A stretch of 35,703 bases of DNA from NCBI GenBank assembly GCA_905479395.1, contig CAJQMI010000130.1:1-35703 (forward strand). The letters run 5' to 3'. This DNA is from an uncultured Flavobacteriales bacterium (GTDB lineage Bacteria; Bacteroidota; Bacteroidia; Flavobacteriales_D; Sanyastnellaceae). Below the pieces are notes generated by a model. It ran no database searches. It was not told the origin of the DNA and worked only from the letters and a program-made list of their open reading frames with translations. Each line of letters opens with the position of its first letter. The stretch's first letter is position 1. Positions 1-9,389 of the stretch are shown here, in pieces. A program made the position numbers and the translations under genes.

Positions 1-162
1 TTTTCCTTTGTAGTAAAGTTTTCCTTCATGCCAGTGAGCACGGTGGAAGAGGTGAGGCTGTCCAGTTGTTGGACATGCTGCAACCTGAGGAGCAGTCAAT
101 GCGTGGTGAGTTCTACGCTTTCGCGTTCTTGCCTTACTTTGGCGTCTTTTGGGATGTGCCAT
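1..162 (-). CDS. rpmF: 50S ribosomal protein L32 (3' end cut by window edge)
   Basis: Structural protein of the large ribosomal subunit. The 54 visible codons start [20 protein letters not shown], the hallmark basic N-terminus of L32, and continue with [25 protein letters not shown], which matches the Bacteroidota form from memory. Only one cysteine is visible, so the four-cysteine zinc ribbon of other L32 proteins is absent; this is the zinc-independent type. The ATG at 162 lies 6 bp after the stop of the DUF177 gene, so the two are co-transcribed, as is usual for the yceD-rpmF pair. No stop codon lies inside the window; only a few C-terminal residues should be missing. Confidence 0.95.
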   Translation of the reverse strand, partial: MAHPKRRQSKARTRKRRTHHALTAPQVAACPTTGQPHLFHRAHWHEGKLYYKGK

Positions 163-168
163 GACGGT

Positions 169-717
169 TTATTTCAAATCTTTCAATGCGTTCCAACGAG
201 GGTCTATGTCGCTGTCTTCATCCTTTCCACTATCCCCTGACGACCCGTGAAGATCAGTGGATGTGCGTGTTGAGCCATCTACCAGGAAATCCATGACTTC
301 AGGATCACATTCGTCCTGCTCTTCATGAAGTCGCCTGCTGGGCAAGTTCAAATGCAACCACTCAAAAACAGGCTGGCTGATGTCCAATTCGTGGCACTCC
401 GGTCCCAACGTCCAAATTTCTTCGTCCGTGTCCGTAAGTTCACCCAATTGAACAATCAATCTTTCAGAAAACGTCAGTGTCACATTGACAGGTTCAAGGC
501 ACCGATCACAAGGAAGCTTTGCAAAGCCCTCGAAATCAGCAACGCAATAAATGCGTGAGCCCAGTTTGTCAAGAGTGACTGACAGATTTCCGAAAATTTC
601 ATCGGTTTCTGCGTGGGGAAAGGATTCAAAGAACAACTTGTCCACCTCCATTTGGAAGTCATGTTTCCCGGGCTTTAAACCCACGAACGCTATTCGATAG
701 GGTGCCAAGTGATTCAT
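169..717 (-). CDS. DUF177 / YceD-family protein (23S rRNA accumulation protein)
   Basis: 182-residue acidic protein of the DUF177 (YceD) family, which in other bacteria supports 23S rRNA/large-subunit accumulation; the exact reaction is not established. Family features are the central CDRC pair (in LPCDRCLEPV) and the acidic tail. An open frame continues upstream to a TTG at 786, but I chose the ATG at 717. A good promoter (TACCTTTG at 748-741 with TTG 17 bp upstream) would start transcription inside the longer version, and GAGGAGG sits just before this ATG. It lies between pdxA and rpmF, the usual order in this phylum. The call rests on the cysteine motif, size and the rpmF neighbour. Confidence 0.85.
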   Translation of the reverse strand: MNHLAPYRIAFVGLKPGKHDFQMEVDKLFFESFPHAETDEIFGNLSVTLDKLGSRIYCVADFEGFAKLPCDRCLEPVNVTLTFSERLIVQLGELTDTDEEIWTLGPECHELDISQPVFEWLHLNLPSRRLHEEQDECDPEVMDFLVDGSTRTSTDLHGSSGDSGKDEDSDIDPRWNALKDLK

Positions 718-740
718 TACCTCCTCATTTTGGGGAGTGC

Positions 741-768
741 AAAGGTAGTGAGAAGATTCCGGTTCAAC
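741..768 (-). promoter_or_regulatory. Bacteroidota-type promoter for DUF177-rpmF
   Basis: On the minus strand TTG (768-766), a 17-bp spacer and TACCTTTG (748-741) match the phylum consensus TTG-n17-23-TAnnTTTG. It lies between pdxA and the DUF177 start and would give a leader of about 20 nt. It implies that rpmF can be expressed independently of pdxA and argues against the upstream TTG start. Confidence 0.65.
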
Positions 769-782
769 AAATGCACATTGTG

Positions 783-1862
783 TCAATCGCGACGGCTGTC
801 CTCTCGCCGGTATTTTTCATTGATTTTGAGGGGGGTTGCCGTGAGCAAACGATGGTCTTGACGGTTGGAACGGATGTCCCTGGCCAAGAATATGGCTGCT
901 CTCAACGAGTCGCCTTTGGCCAAACCTTGTCCAGCAATGTCGAATCCAGTCCCATGATCTGGGCTGGTTCTCACCACGGGCAATCCTGCGGTAAAGTTTA
1001 CGCCATTGCCAAAGCTCAGCGCCTTGAAAGGTGCCAATCCTTGGTCATGATACATGGCCAATACACCATCAAATTGCTTGTGCGCTCCGGATCCAAAGAA
1101 GCCATCTGCCGCATATGGACCCATGACGATCTTGCCTTCGGCAGTCAATTCGCGAACGGCGGGTGCAATGATTTGCTTTTCTTCATCGCCCATCAATCCA
1201 TTGTCACTGGCATGGGGGTTGAGGCCGAGAATGGCAATGCGGGGCTGGGCGATACCGAAGTCTTTGGACAATGAATCGTGCATGAGCCGGGCCTTTTCCA
1301 CGATAATCTTGGTATCAATCGCTGAGGCCACGTCTTTGAGAGCAATGTGGCCGGTGCACATTCCGACTCGCAGATCACCTGCTACGAGAAGCATTAAGAC
1401 TTCATCGACATTGGCGAAATCCGCCAAGTATTCGGTGTGTCCTGGATGATTGAATTTGCCAAGGCGCATGGCCTCCTTGTTGATGGGCAAGGTCACGAGA
1501 ACATCTACTTTGGTCGATGCCAAGTCGTTCACCACAGCCTCCAGTGACTTCATGGCGAAGTCTCCAGCAGCGGCGTCCACTTGACCCCATTTAATTTCCC
1601 AAGATTCTTCGTCAATCGCTACAAGGTTCAATTGATCTGCTCGAGCATCATCCGCACTTTCAACCACAGCCCAATCAAGTCGAGAGCCTTGGTCAACCAA
1701 TTCAAGCGCAGATTCTACAAGGTTTTTGGTGGCATACAATACAGGGGTCGCTTCGCGAAACATTCTGTTGTCTGCGAACACCTGTATCAAAGTTTCAATG
1801 CCGATCCCATTGGGGTCGCCACAGCTGAAACCGATGCGTGTTGGGTTTTTTTTGCTAGCCAT
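783..1862 (-). CDS. pdxA: 4-hydroxythreonine-4-phosphate dehydrogenase PdxA
   Basis: NAD-dependent oxidation and decarboxylation of 4-phosphohydroxy-L-threonine in the DXP-dependent route to pyridoxal 5'-phosphate; cytosolic dimer. The 359-residue protein begins IGFSCGDPNGIGIE and carries the three metal-ligand histidines of the family: H172 (TGHIALKDV), H217 (LNPHASDNG) and H272 (YHDQGLAPFK). It also has the substrate-binding GHTEYL motif at 141-146. I chose the ATG at 1862 rather than the in-frame start at 1931 because the family N-terminus starts there and a TACCTTTG promoter box lies 9 bp upstream. It is the first gene of the pdxA-DUF177-rpmF unit and is divergent from the T9SS protein gene across 52 bp. 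Confidence 0.95.
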   Translation of the reverse strand: MASKKNPTRIGFSCGDPNGIGIETLIQVFADNRMFREATPVLYATKNLVESALELVDQGSRLDWAVVESADDARADQLNLVAIDEESWEIKWGQVDAAAGDFAMKSLEAVVNDLASTKVDVLVTLPINKEAMRLGKFNHPGHTEYLADFANVDEVLMLLVAGDLRVGMCTGHIALKDVASAIDTKIIVEKARLMHDSLSKDFGIAQPRIAILGLNPHASDNGLMGDEEKQIIAPAVRELTAEGKIVMGPYAADGFFGSGAHKQFDGVLAMYHDQGLAPFKALSFGNGVNFTAGLPVVRTSPDHGTGFDIAGQGLAKGDSLRAAIFLARDIRSNRQDHRLLTATPLKINEKYRREDSRRD

Positions 1863-1871
1863 TTGCGTAGG

Positions 1872-1879
1872 CAAAGGTA
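1872..1879 (-). promoter_or_regulatory. -7 element of the pdxA promoter
   Basis: TACCTTTG on the minus strand is a perfect TAnnTTTG element 9 nt before the pdxA ATG, so the leader would be only a few bases long. No TTG is found at the expected -33 distance. Confidence 0.55.
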
Positions 1880-1914
1880 ACGGATGCATTCCATGTCCTA
1901 ACTTGCAAGAGAAG

Positions 1915-4653
1915 ATGGTTTTTTCAAGCAAACTTTTTGCGTTTCACAGCGCTTCCCAATGCAAACGTCAGCGCATGCATGAGTGCGTCGTCCAGACCGC
2001 GACAACTTTGATGTTGTTGCTTGGGCTTGCGCAGTCACATCAGGCCTTGGCCACGCACAACCGTGCTGGAGAAATCACTTACACGCATGTCAGTGGCTTG
2101 ACTTACGAAATCTTGATTACGACCTACACCAAGTCAACCGCGCCAGCAGATCGCCCTTTTCTTTACCTCTATTGGGGCGACGAAAATGGTGCTCCCGTGG
2201 ACAGCTTAGAACGCGAAAGTGAGACGCTGTTGGAGGATGAAGTGCAAATGAATTTGTACCGCGGCCTTCACACATACGGAGGCCCAGGGGTTTACGAAAT
2301 TCAAGTCGAGGACCCCAACCGGAACAATGGGGTGCTGAACATTCCGGGATCTGTAGATGTCCCATTTTCCATTAGCAGTTTGCTGATCATTGATCCGCAA
2401 GCCGGCCATAACAGTTCGGTGCAATTGCTAAACCCCGCTCAGCAAAATGCCTGCCTGTTTCAAACATGGATTCACAATCCGGGAGCACATGATCCAGATG
2501 GGGATTTACTGACATACGACTTGGTGCCGTGCCGTGGATTCAACACGGAAATAATTCCCGACTACTTTCCCCCTGACGAGGTGAGTCCGGGCGATGATTC
2601 GTTTACCATTGACCCAGTTTATGGAGATGTGATTTGGGATGCACCTGAAATTCCGGGAATTTACAATGTGGCGATGCGCATCCAAGAATGGCGGGATGTT
2701 GGAGGTGCGTTGGTCCTAGTAGGAGAGGTGGTTCGCGACATGCAGATCACGGTAGAGATGTGCACAAATCAGCCTCCGGTGTTGGACCCCATAGTGGACA
2801 CCTGTGTGGTTGCGGGCTCATTTTTATCACTTTTTGCCAATGCCACTGATCCGGATGGCGACAACGTCGTGTTGGATGCAATTGGTGGGCCCTTGACGGA
2901 AGTGACGAATCTGGCAAATTTCACCAACCTCGGTGCGGGCATTGGTCAATTCATTTGGTCTCCGGAATGCACAGAAGTGCGAGAAACACCATACCAAGTC
3001 ATTGTTCGGGCGGAGGACAATAGCAACCAGGTGCAACTTATGGATTTGGAATCATTTCAGATCAAGGTCATTGCTCCTGGCGTTGAGATGGGCGGTGCAA
3101 CCCCTGTTGGAAACAGTGTCATCTTGGATTGGAATTCAAATCCATGTTTGTCAGAATTGCCGCCCTGGAAAATTGAAGCTGGGAATTATCACATTTATCG
3201 AAAGTTGGACTCTTTGGAATGGTCTCCTGAATTATGTGAGACGGGAGTTCCAGCTTACACGGGTTACGAGTGGGTGCACAGCGTTGAAGGTTTGGACGTG
3301 ACAGAATGGATTGATACTTCGACGTTGTCTTTTGGAGCCACATACTGTTACCGAGTTGTAACATCGTGGCCCGGCAGCGGCGAATCACTTTCAAGCGATG
3401 AAGTCTGCGCAACCATTCGCAAGGATGTTCCTGTGATGACCAGGGCTTCAGTTGCAGAAACCTCTGAGGAGGGCGCCGTTAATTTGGCATGGTCGCCGCC
3501 AACCGATGCGGATACGCTGGTTTTTCCAGGGCCTTATTCCTATCGAATTTTTGGTGCTGTGATGGGAGAAGAGGAGTCGGAGGAATTGTTGTTTGAAACC
3601 AATCCGAGTCTTCTCCTGGTCAACCCCGATACGCTCTGGACGCACGCTCCAATCAATACAATGGAAGCGGATTGGAACTACCGTGTAAGTTGTTTTAGTG
3701 GAGCGGACCAAATCGGAATTTCATCCCGTGCTTCAACCCCTTGGTTGCGCATCGAATCGGATGACAACCGATTGACATTGAACGTGACAAATACTGTGCC
3801 GTGGACCAACGGATTGTTTGAATTTTACCGCGAAGATGCGCTGGGAGTTTTCACTTTGATTGGCACTGCTTCCGAACCGGCATTCACCGACAGTGGATTG
3901 GTAAATAATGAGACGTATTGCTATCGAGTCCGAACCATTGGAGCTTACGAGGGCCCGGGAGTACCGTATGATTTGATCAACTGGAGTCAGGAAGTTTGTG
4001 CTGTCCCATTTGACTTTACACCGCCTTGTCCTCCTGAATTCCGCTTGGATTCTGACTGCATCGCAGAGCGCAATACGATGGAGTGGCAAGATGCATTCGC
4101 CTGTGCAGACGATGTGATGGCCTATCAATTGCATTGGGCTCCATTTTTGGGGGAATCATTGATGCCCATTGAATTTTTTGACGGTCCTGACTTTTCTGAA
4201 TATGTGTGGAATGAGGCAGGAGAATACGGCAGCATAGCGGGATGTTTCGCCTTGTCTGCGTTGGATAGCCTGATGCCGGGTCCAGATGGCACATTGCGTC
4301 GGAATGAAAGTGCCCTCAGTGACACCATTTGTGTGGACAATTGTCCGTATTATTTCTTGCCGAATGTCTTTACACCCAATCGGGATAACGTGAATGACCT
4401 CTTCCAAGCATTCCCTTGGAAGTTCATTGATAGCGTGGATGTGCGCATTTTCAATCGAAATGGAGAGGAGGTATTCCAGACTTTAGATCCAAGCATCAAC
4501 TGGAGCGGCATTCACCGCGATGGTGGCATGTGTGCCGACGGGGTTTATTACGTCACGGCAAAGGTGTTTACGATTCGCCTTACGGGCATTGTGGAGGAGA
4601 ATTTTTCAGGTGAACTTCAATTGTTGAATGGTGTTCTACCTCCAAACGAATAA
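1915..4653 (+). CDS. Secreted multidomain protein with T9SS type-B (gliding-motility-associated) C-terminal domain
   Basis: About 912-residue exported protein. After a signal peptide ending ALA/THN, the segment THNRAGEITYTHVSGLTYEI matches a recurring N-terminal domain of large Bacteroidota surface proteins. The middle contains Ig/cadherin-like stretches (DPDGDLLTYD, DPDGDNVVLDA) and fibronectin-III-like segments (about 450-790) with many cysteines. The last ~100 residues (FLPNVFTPNRDNVNDLFQAF onward, ending in a GELQLLNG strand) are the CHU_C/type-B sorting domain that directs cargo through the type IX system to the cell surface. I prefer the ATG at 1915 because it gives a basic n-region; ATG 1975 is the alternative. 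A weak TAACTTG box at 1899-1905 precedes it. The specific ligand or role is unknown; adhesion is only a guess from the architecture. Confidence 0.85.
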   Translation: MVFSSKLFAFHSASQCKRQRMHECVVQTATTLMLLLGLAQSHQALATHNRAGEITYTHVSGLTYEILITTYTKSTAPADRPFLYLYWGDENGAPVDSLERESETLLEDEVQMNLYRGLHTYGGPGVYEIQVEDPNRNNGVLNIPGSVDVPFSISSLLIIDPQAGHNSSVQLLNPAQQNACLFQTWIHNPGAHDPDGDLLTYDLVPCRGFNTEIIPDYFPPDEVSPGDDSFTIDPVYGDVIWDAPEIPGIYNVAMRIQEWRDVGGALVLVGEVVRDMQITVEMCTNQPPVLDPIVDTCVVAGSFLSLFANATDPDGDNVVLDAIGGPLTEVTNLANFTNLGAGIGQFIWSPECTEVRETPYQVIVRAEDNSNQVQLMDLESFQIKVIAPGVEMGGATPVGNSVILDWNSNPCLSELPPWKIEAGNYHIYRKLDSLEWSPELCETGVPAYTGYEWVHSVEGLDVTEWIDTSTLSFGATYCYRVVTSWPGSGESLSSDEVCATIRKDVPVMTRASVAETSEEGAVNLAWSPPTDADTLVFPGPYSYRIFGAVMGEEESEELLFETNPSLLLVNPDTLWTHAPINTMEADWNYRVSCFSGADQIGISSRASTPWLRIESDDNRLTLNVTNTVPWTNGLFEFYREDALGVFTLIGTASEPAFTDSGLVNNETYCYRVRTIGAYEGPGVPYDLINWSQEVCAVPFDFTPPCPPEFRLDSDCIAERNTMEWQDAFACADDVMAYQLHWAPFLGESLMPIEFFDGPDFSEYVWNEAGEYGSIAGCFALSALDSLMPGPDGTLRRNESALSDTICVDNCPYYFLPNVFTPNRDNVNDLFQAFPWKFIDSVDVRIFNRNGEEVFQTLDPSINWSGIHRDGGMCADGVYYVTAKVFTIRLTGIVEENFSGELQLLNGVLPPNE

Positions 4654-4656
4654 GTC

Positions 4657-5256
4657 ATGTTTACAGGAATCATTGAAGGCATCGGAAGGGTATTGCGGAT
4701 CGAGCAAGAGGGAACGAATGTGCACTTCGAGCTGGAGGCTCCATTCACTTCTGAGTTGAAGATTGACCAAAGCGTAGCGCACAATGGCGTGTGCCTCACA
4801 GTGGTTGAGAAGCAATCCAATAGTTTTGTCGTTACAGCCATTCAGGAAACTCTGGATCGCACCAATTTGGGAGGTTGGAAGGTAGGAGATGCCGTAAACT
4901 TGGAACGATGTACATCGCTTGGTGGCCGTCTGGACGGTCATCTGGTGCAAGGTCATGTGGACGCCACAGCAGTCTTGGAAAATGTCGTGGATGCCAATGG
5001 TAGCTGGGTGTTGCACTTTGTGCATGAAGCTTCCCCTGAGAACATCACGGTGCAAAAAGGATCGATCACCATCAACGGTGTTAGCCTTACGGTGGTGGAT
5101 TCACATCCTGAAGGATTTTCAGTGGCCATCATTCCATACACTTGGGAACACACCAACCTTGGTGCCTTGACCCCAGGAGACCGGGTCAATTTGGAGTTTG
5201 ATGTGATTGGAAAGTACGTGGCTCGAATCCTTGCCCAGCAGGGCCTACGCTCGTAA
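4657..5256 (+). CDS. ribE: Riboflavin synthase, alpha chain
   Basis: Dismutation of two 6,7-dimethyl-8-ribityllumazine molecules to riboflavin and a pyrimidinedione, the last step of riboflavin synthesis; cytosolic trimer. The 199 residues form two homologous lumazine-binding repeats: MFTGIIEGIGRV with NGVCLTVV and GDAVNLER in the first, and GHVDATAVLENV with INGVSLTVV and GDRVNLEFD in the second. Length is normal. It starts 3 bp after the stop of the T9SS-secreted protein with no room for a promoter, so the two must share a transcript, an odd pairing. The gene ends 9 bp from the convergent lptB stop. The same enzyme is called RibC in some genomes. Confidence 0.96.
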   Translation: MFTGIIEGIGRVLRIEQEGTNVHFELEAPFTSELKIDQSVAHNGVCLTVVEKQSNSFVVTAIQETLDRTNLGGWKVGDAVNLERCTSLGGRLDGHLVQGHVDATAVLENVVDANGSWVLHFVHEASPENITVQKGSITINGVSLTVVDSHPEGFSVAIIPYTWEHTNLGALTPGDRVNLEFDVIGKYVARILAQQGLRS

Positions 5257-5265
5257 AAAAAAGCC

Positions 5266-6021
5266 TTATCTGCGTTCTCGAAGCACAAAATTCTGGCCCA
5301 GATAAACCCTTCTGACTTGTTCGTCTGACGCCAATTCCTCGGCGGTGCCATGCTTCAGGATTCGCCCTTCAAAAAGAAGGTAGGCGCGATCAGTAATGTG
5401 CAGCGTTTCTTGGACATTGTGGTCAGTGATAAGAATACCGATGTTCTTGGCCCGGAGTTGCTCAACAATGCGTTGAATGTCTTCCACTGCAATAGGATCC
5501 ACGCCTGCAAATGGTTCATCCAATAAGATGAATTGGGGATTCGTTGCCAAAGCACGAGCGATTTCCGTTCGCCGTCGTTCGCCGCCGCTGAGCACGTCGC
5601 CCATAGATTTCCGGACTTTTTGAAGGCCAAATTCATCCAGCAAGCTTTCCAACTTTGACGCCTGATCTCGCTTGCTCAGTGGCTGCAGTTCCAGAATGGC
5701 TGAGATATTATCTTCAACAGAAAGCTTTCGGAAGACCGAAGGCTCTTGGGGCAAATAGCCCAAACCCATCCTACCTCTCTGGTACATGGGTCGTTGGGTG
5801 ATTTCAGTGTCATCAATGAATACTTGGCCTTCATCTGCTTGAACAAGACCCACAACCGCATAGAAGCTGGTGGTTTTTCCCGCTCCGTTTGGTCCCAGTA
5901 ATCCTACCACTTCTCCCTCTTTGACTTCCAATGAAACGCCATCGACTACTCTTCGCTGACCGTACTGCTTGACCAATCCTCTGGCGTGCAATCTTTTTGG
6001 GGCTGTTGATGAGGAGTTCAT
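5266..6021 (-). CDS. lptB: LPS export ABC transporter ATP-binding protein LptB
   Basis: Cytosolic ATPase that powers LptFG extraction of lipopolysaccharide from the inner membrane toward the Lpt bridge. The 251 residues carry Walker A GPNGAGKT (43-50), Q-loop Q92 in [10 protein letters not shown], signature LSGGE (144-148), Walker B FILLDEP (164-170) and H-loop H201. The sequence [15 protein letters not shown] and the overall length are LptB-like rather than generic. I chose the ATG at 6021 over the in-frame start at 6129, which would run into the upstream gene; TACTTTTG ends 4 nt before it. It is the last gene of the kdsD-tatC-DUF5686-lptB group. KdsD makes the precursor of the Kdo sugar of LPS, which supports an LPS role. 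Confidence 0.92.
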   Translation of the reverse strand: MNSSSTAPKRLHARGLVKQYGQRRVVDGVSLEVKEGEVVGLLGPNGAGKTTSFYAVVGLVQADEGQVFIDDTEITQRPMYQRGRMGLGYLPQEPSVFRKLSVEDNISAILELQPLSKRDQASKLESLLDEFGLQKVRKSMGDVLSGGERRRTEIARALATNPQFILLDEPFAGVDPIAVEDIQRIVEQLRAKNIGILITDHNVQETLHITDRAYLLFEGRILKHGTAEELASDEQVRRVYLGQNFVLRERR

Positions 6022-6025
6022 GGAG

Positions 6026-6033
6026 CAAAAGTA
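6026..6033 (-). promoter_or_regulatory. -7 element directly before lptB
   Basis: TACTTTTG on the minus strand, 4 nt before the lptB ATG, in the 25-bp gap after the DUF5686 gene. A TTTG lies 14 bp further upstream, shorter than the usual spacing. If active, the transcript would be leaderless and lptB could be expressed apart from its operon. Confidence 0.5.
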
Positions 6034-6046
6034 AGGGTGGCAGGCA

Positions 6047-8512
6047 TCAAATTTCAGCGCCAAATCCGAAACGTATGCCCCAGCTTTCCCGTTCGCCAAT
6101 TGCACGATCTGTGCGCCACACGGCATCAACGCGGAAAACGCCCAAAATATTTTCTATTCCGAGCGAGCATTCGGTGTATGAGCCATTTAAGCCCGATGTG
6201 TTGTCGGGCAACTCGAGCAATGCTTCATGTTTTTCATGCCAAGCGCCTGCAATGCTCCGGACCCCGGCGACTTCGCGCAGTTTTAGCTTTCTCACGAGGG
6301 GCAGGTGGTTCAATAGCAGGCCTTCTGCATGCCATTCCAAAAGACCAGTGGCCCAGCGATCGGTAACGCGCTCGTACAGGTTGATCATGCTAAATGCTTC
6401 ATCACTCAATAAAATGGTCCCGCTGGCTGGCACCACTTCCATCAGTGCAAAAGGAGCACTTCCCTGATAGAATCCAGCTTGGGCATACCACTCTAGCCGC
6501 CCCCACCATCCAAGCCTCATTTCATCTTCGCCTTCGATGGTCCAGCGCGCATAGCGGTACTGGGACCCAAGCATTTTAGGGATTCCCAGGGTCACCTTTG
6601 CAGTCAAAATGGGCCATTCGGTGCCCAAGCTTACCCGTTCAAACTCCCCGCCAACAAACCGTTCTTTCTTTGCAAAACGCAGTACGACACTTGCCTCCGA
6701 TGTCACGAGCTGGTCCACTGGTTCTGCTGTGACGGGCTCCAAGAATTCAAGGTCTCCTAGGGCCCCGATTTGCCGATGGCGCCATTCAAAAAAACCGGAA
6801 AATCCAGATCCGAATTCATGCAGAACCGAAATTTCAGCACGTTGCACCTCTGAAAGGGAATTCACAGAGTCGGTCCGAAATGCCGATGTGAATGCTTGGC
6901 CTTGACTGAGCAATCCAATCATTCCGAGCTGCTCTAGATCTCGCTTGATTTCAAATAAGAATTCGGTGCGAGGTGTCTTTTTCTGGATGTAACGCGCGCT
7001 GAATCCGGCCTTCCAACGTAAATCGTCGGTGCCATACGCCGCGAATACTTTGGGCATGAAGCGCGTGCTCCAGGCGTTGGAAGTGCGAAGGTCCAGGCGA
7101 AAGCGGTTGCCTTCTGTGGGGTTTTGGGTGAAAGCAGACCACCATGCCCCCACCTCTAGCGGCCCTTTTGTGACATAGCCTGTGCTAAGGCAATACCCCA
7201 ATCCTTTCACAAACCGCCATTGTGGCATGGCCATGATTGAATCTGTCATCGCATAAATGTCAGCTTCTCGCTGAAGCAACGGCGTGTCTCGGCTTGCCAC
7301 CCATTGCGAATTGGTGAGCGTATCTGGTTGGAATTGCAAGTCTCGACCTCCTGTCCAGCCGCCATTCCATTTTTTTGTCTGCCACTTCAGGTTTGTGAAT
7401 TGCGTATTCCTTCTGAGGTAGGCTCCGATGGTGCGATCGGTCAAGCTAAAATCCATGAGGATGTTTTCTTCGCGCATCATCCAAGCTTGTAGCTGTTCGT
7501 TGTCGAGGCTTTCCACTTGCTCAAATGACTGGCTCCATTGCATGGCGCGAACAAAGTTGACATTGGACGCATTGCTCAATCGCGCTTCAATCGACTGCAA
7601 TCCTAGGGTTAGCGAATCAATCCAGAGCTCTCCTTCAAATGTAGACTCGCCTTTTCGGCGTGGTATAAATGCCAAGTGAAAGGTTGGTCTGTCATTTATC
7701 TCCAGCGTATCCAAGATGTAAAAACGGTAATGAGCCAACGCCCGATCGTGCATGGGGGAGGTGAACGTCCGGTCCAAGAGCAGCATTTGATTTTCGTAGA
7801 CATTCAGCTTTGGCAAAGCCGCATCTAATTCTGCAGCGTTTTTGGAGTTGCTGAATTTGCTGCTCAATTGGCTGGCGACAATGTTTTTTTGTTCACGTTT
7901 AGGACTGTTCTGCCATTGTTCTTCGGCAAGAATTTCTGCCATGATGAATGGCAAGGCAACGCGCGATTCTGAGCTGTCTAAATAGCTAAACACCCACTTA
8001 AATGGCCCCCAATACCAGCGTGAGGCTTGTTTTTCGCTGATGTCATTTAGGTCCAGCTCCAATTTGGAATACGAATTGTTTTTCGCTGCAACGAGTGCGT
8101 TTGGGTCGTTCTTTTTTTTGACGTCGATGACCCGTTGCATCAAAGGTTTGGCAGGGTTCTTCTTTTTGGATTTATCAGGTCGCACTTCAGCGGTAAGCAG
8201 TTCAATGGAACGCGGTTCCAAGGCCACGTCCATGGATTGGGAGATGCCACGGGTGACTTCAAGATTTTTGGAGCTATACCCCATGGAGCTGATTGAGAGG
8301 CGCCCGGGTCGATTTTCAGTGGTGAGTTTGAACTCGCCTTTCTGATTGGTCATTGTGCCGCTGCCTGCAGCTGTTAACGCCACATTTACAAAGGGAATCG
8401 GCGCCCCGGTTTCGCTGTCAAATATGCGCCCTTGAATCGCTGTCGTTTGGGCGTGAAGTAGCAACGACCACGGCAGCAAGACGAAGATCACAAAAAGCTT
8501 TCTTGCTTTCAT
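6047..8512 (-). CDS. DUF5686 family outer-membrane protein with N-terminal carboxypeptidase-regulatory-like domain
   Basis: 821-residue exported protein. A signal peptide ([22 protein letters not shown]) is followed by a carboxypeptidase-D regulatory-like beta-sandwich at about 25-105 ([37 protein letters not shown]), the plug-side domain common in Bacteroidota outer-membrane proteins. The rest matches the DUF5686 pattern, with alternating hydrophobic strands and a final aromatic beta-strand ([11 protein letters not shown]), so an outer-membrane barrel is likely. The biochemical role is not known. The ATG at 8512 overlaps the tatC stop by one base (TGATG), indicating translational coupling. 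In this phylum a gene of this kind often lies between tatC and lptB, which hints at envelope biogenesis. Confidence 0.8.
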   Translation of the reverse strand: MKARKLFVIFVLLPWSLLLHAQTTAIQGRIFDSETGAPIPFVNVALTAAGSGTMTNQKGEFKLTTENRPGRLSISSMGYSSKNLEVTRGISQSMDVALEPRSIELLTAEVRPDKSKKKNPAKPLMQRVIDVKKKNDPNALVAAKNNSYSKLELDLNDISEKQASRWYWGPFKWVFSYLDSSESRVALPFIMAEILAEEQWQNSPKREQKNIVASQLSSKFSNSKNAAELDAALPKLNVYENQMLLLDRTFTSPMHDRALAHYRFYILDTLEINDRPTFHLAFIPRRKGESTFEGELWIDSLTLGLQSIEARLSNASNVNFVRAMQWSQSFEQVESLDNEQLQAWMMREENILMDFSLTDRTIGAYLRRNTQFTNLKWQTKKWNGGWTGGRDLQFQPDTLTNSQWVASRDTPLLQREADIYAMTDSIMAMPQWRFVKGLGYCLSTGYVTKGPLEVGAWWSAFTQNPTEGNRFRLDLRTSNAWSTRFMPKVFAAYGTDDLRWKAGFSARYIQKKTPRTEFLFEIKRDLEQLGMIGLLSQGQAFTSAFRTDSVNSLSEVQRAEISVLHEFGSGFSGFFEWRHRQIGALGDLEFLEPVTAEPVDQLVTSEASVVLRFAKKERFVGGEFERVSLGTEWPILTAKVTLGIPKMLGSQYRYARWTIEGEDEMRLGWWGRLEWYAQAGFYQGSAPFALMEVVPASGTILLSDEAFSMINLYERVTDRWATGLLEWHAEGLLLNHLPLVRKLKLREVAGVRSIAGAWHEKHEALLELPDNTSGLNGSYTECSLGIENILGVFRVDAVWRTDRAIGERESWGIRFGFGAEI

Positions 8513-9351
8513 CAATCCTTGTTTGATTCACTCAACTTTCGCTTCATTACTCTCCTTGAAATGGCGATGCTGATTTCATAAAGAATCAATACGGGCATGG
8601 CGACGAGAAGTTGACTCGTGACATCTGGTGGCGTAATGACCGCTGCAATTACAAGGATTCCGACCAATGCATGCTTTCGATAAGACTTGAGAATGTCTGG
8701 TGTGATAAGCCCTGCGCGGCTCAGAAAGTAGACCACGACAGGCAGTTGAAAGATCAGTCCTGCTGCCATTGTGATTGAAGCGATCGTCTTCATGTAAGAC
8801 ATCACCGATATCCGGGCTTGTACATCTCCCAATTCATAGTTGCCTAAAAACTGCAACGAGAGCGGTGCAATGATGAGGTAGCCAAAAGCGACGCCCATAA
8901 AAAAGAGCAGGGAAGAGCTCAGGCCAATACCGCGCGCTGCCTCGCGCTCACGATCTTTCAATGCAGGCCTTAAAAAAAGCCACCCTTGCCAAAAGACCAA
9001 TGGAAAAGAAAGAATGAATCCACCGATGGCTGACACTAAAATATGGGTGGTAAAATTGCCAAGCATGGTGGTGTTGATCAACTCGTAATTGATCTCCTGA
9101 ACACACAAGGCGTCACCTGCTCCAATCTGGTTTGAGAGCCAGCACCAAGCTCTAAAGCTTATGAAATCTGTCCTTCTGGGACCAAAGAGCACCGTTTCGA
9201 AGAGCCAGTTTTTGGATATAAACAAGGCGATACCACCCGTCAAGATGAATGCGGCGGACCAAAACAGACGTTTTCGCAATTCCTCGAGGTGGTCGAGGAA
9301 TCCCATTTCTACATCTTGTAGTTTTTCATCTTCCGGTTGATCCAGAGCCAT
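8512..9351 (-). CDS. tatC: Sec-independent protein translocase subunit TatC
   Basis: Inner-membrane receptor for twin-arginine signal peptides of folded proteins. The 279-residue protein has the diagnostic N-terminal FLDHLEELRKRLFW motif before the first membrane segment and about six hydrophobic segments. Other family features are the loop before TM3 with FPLVFWQGWLFLRPAL and the conserved GLIFQLPVVVYFL in the fourth segment. A longer insert between TM1 and TM2 (about 60-90) includes a Cys pair. A TAATTTTG box 4 nt before its ATG suggests a promoter of its own inside the kdsD-lptB group. No tatA/B gene is present in the window. Confidence 0.95.
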   Translation of the reverse strand: MALDQPEDEKLQDVEMGFLDHLEELRKRLFWSAAFILTGGIALFISKNWLFETVLFGPRRTDFISFRAWCWLSNQIGAGDALCVQEINYELINTTMLGNFTTHILVSAIGGFILSFPLVFWQGWLFLRPALKDREREAARGIGLSSSLLFFMGVAFGYLIIAPLSLQFLGNYELGDVQARISVMSYMKTIASITMAAGLIFQLPVVVYFLSRAGLITPDILKSYRKHALVGILVIAAVITPPDVTSQLLVAMPVLILYEISIAISRRVMKRKLSESNKD

Positions 9352-9355
9352 GCTG

Positions 9356-9389
9356 CAAAATTAGGTCGTTAGAAGATGCCTTCTCTCAA
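9356..9389 (-). promoter_or_regulatory. Promoter for tatC with near-zero leader
   Basis: TTG (9389-9387), a 23-bp spacer and TAATTTTG (9363-9356) on the minus strand, the box ending 4 nt before the tatC ATG. The -33 part lies in the last codons of kdsD. Transcription would begin at or beside the start codon. Confidence 0.5.

Noticed and set aside
718-786. Extended N-terminus (TTG start) for the DUF177 protein
   Set aside because: A good promoter lies inside this stretch and the added residues do not fit the family.
1726-1914. Upstream extension of the T9SS-secreted protein
   Set aside because: It would lie antisense within pdxA and put about 60 residues before an evident signal peptide.
5254-5265. 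Run of eight A between ribE and lptB (eight T in the lptB direction)
   Set aside because: No stem-loop precedes it on either strand, so I did not call a terminator.
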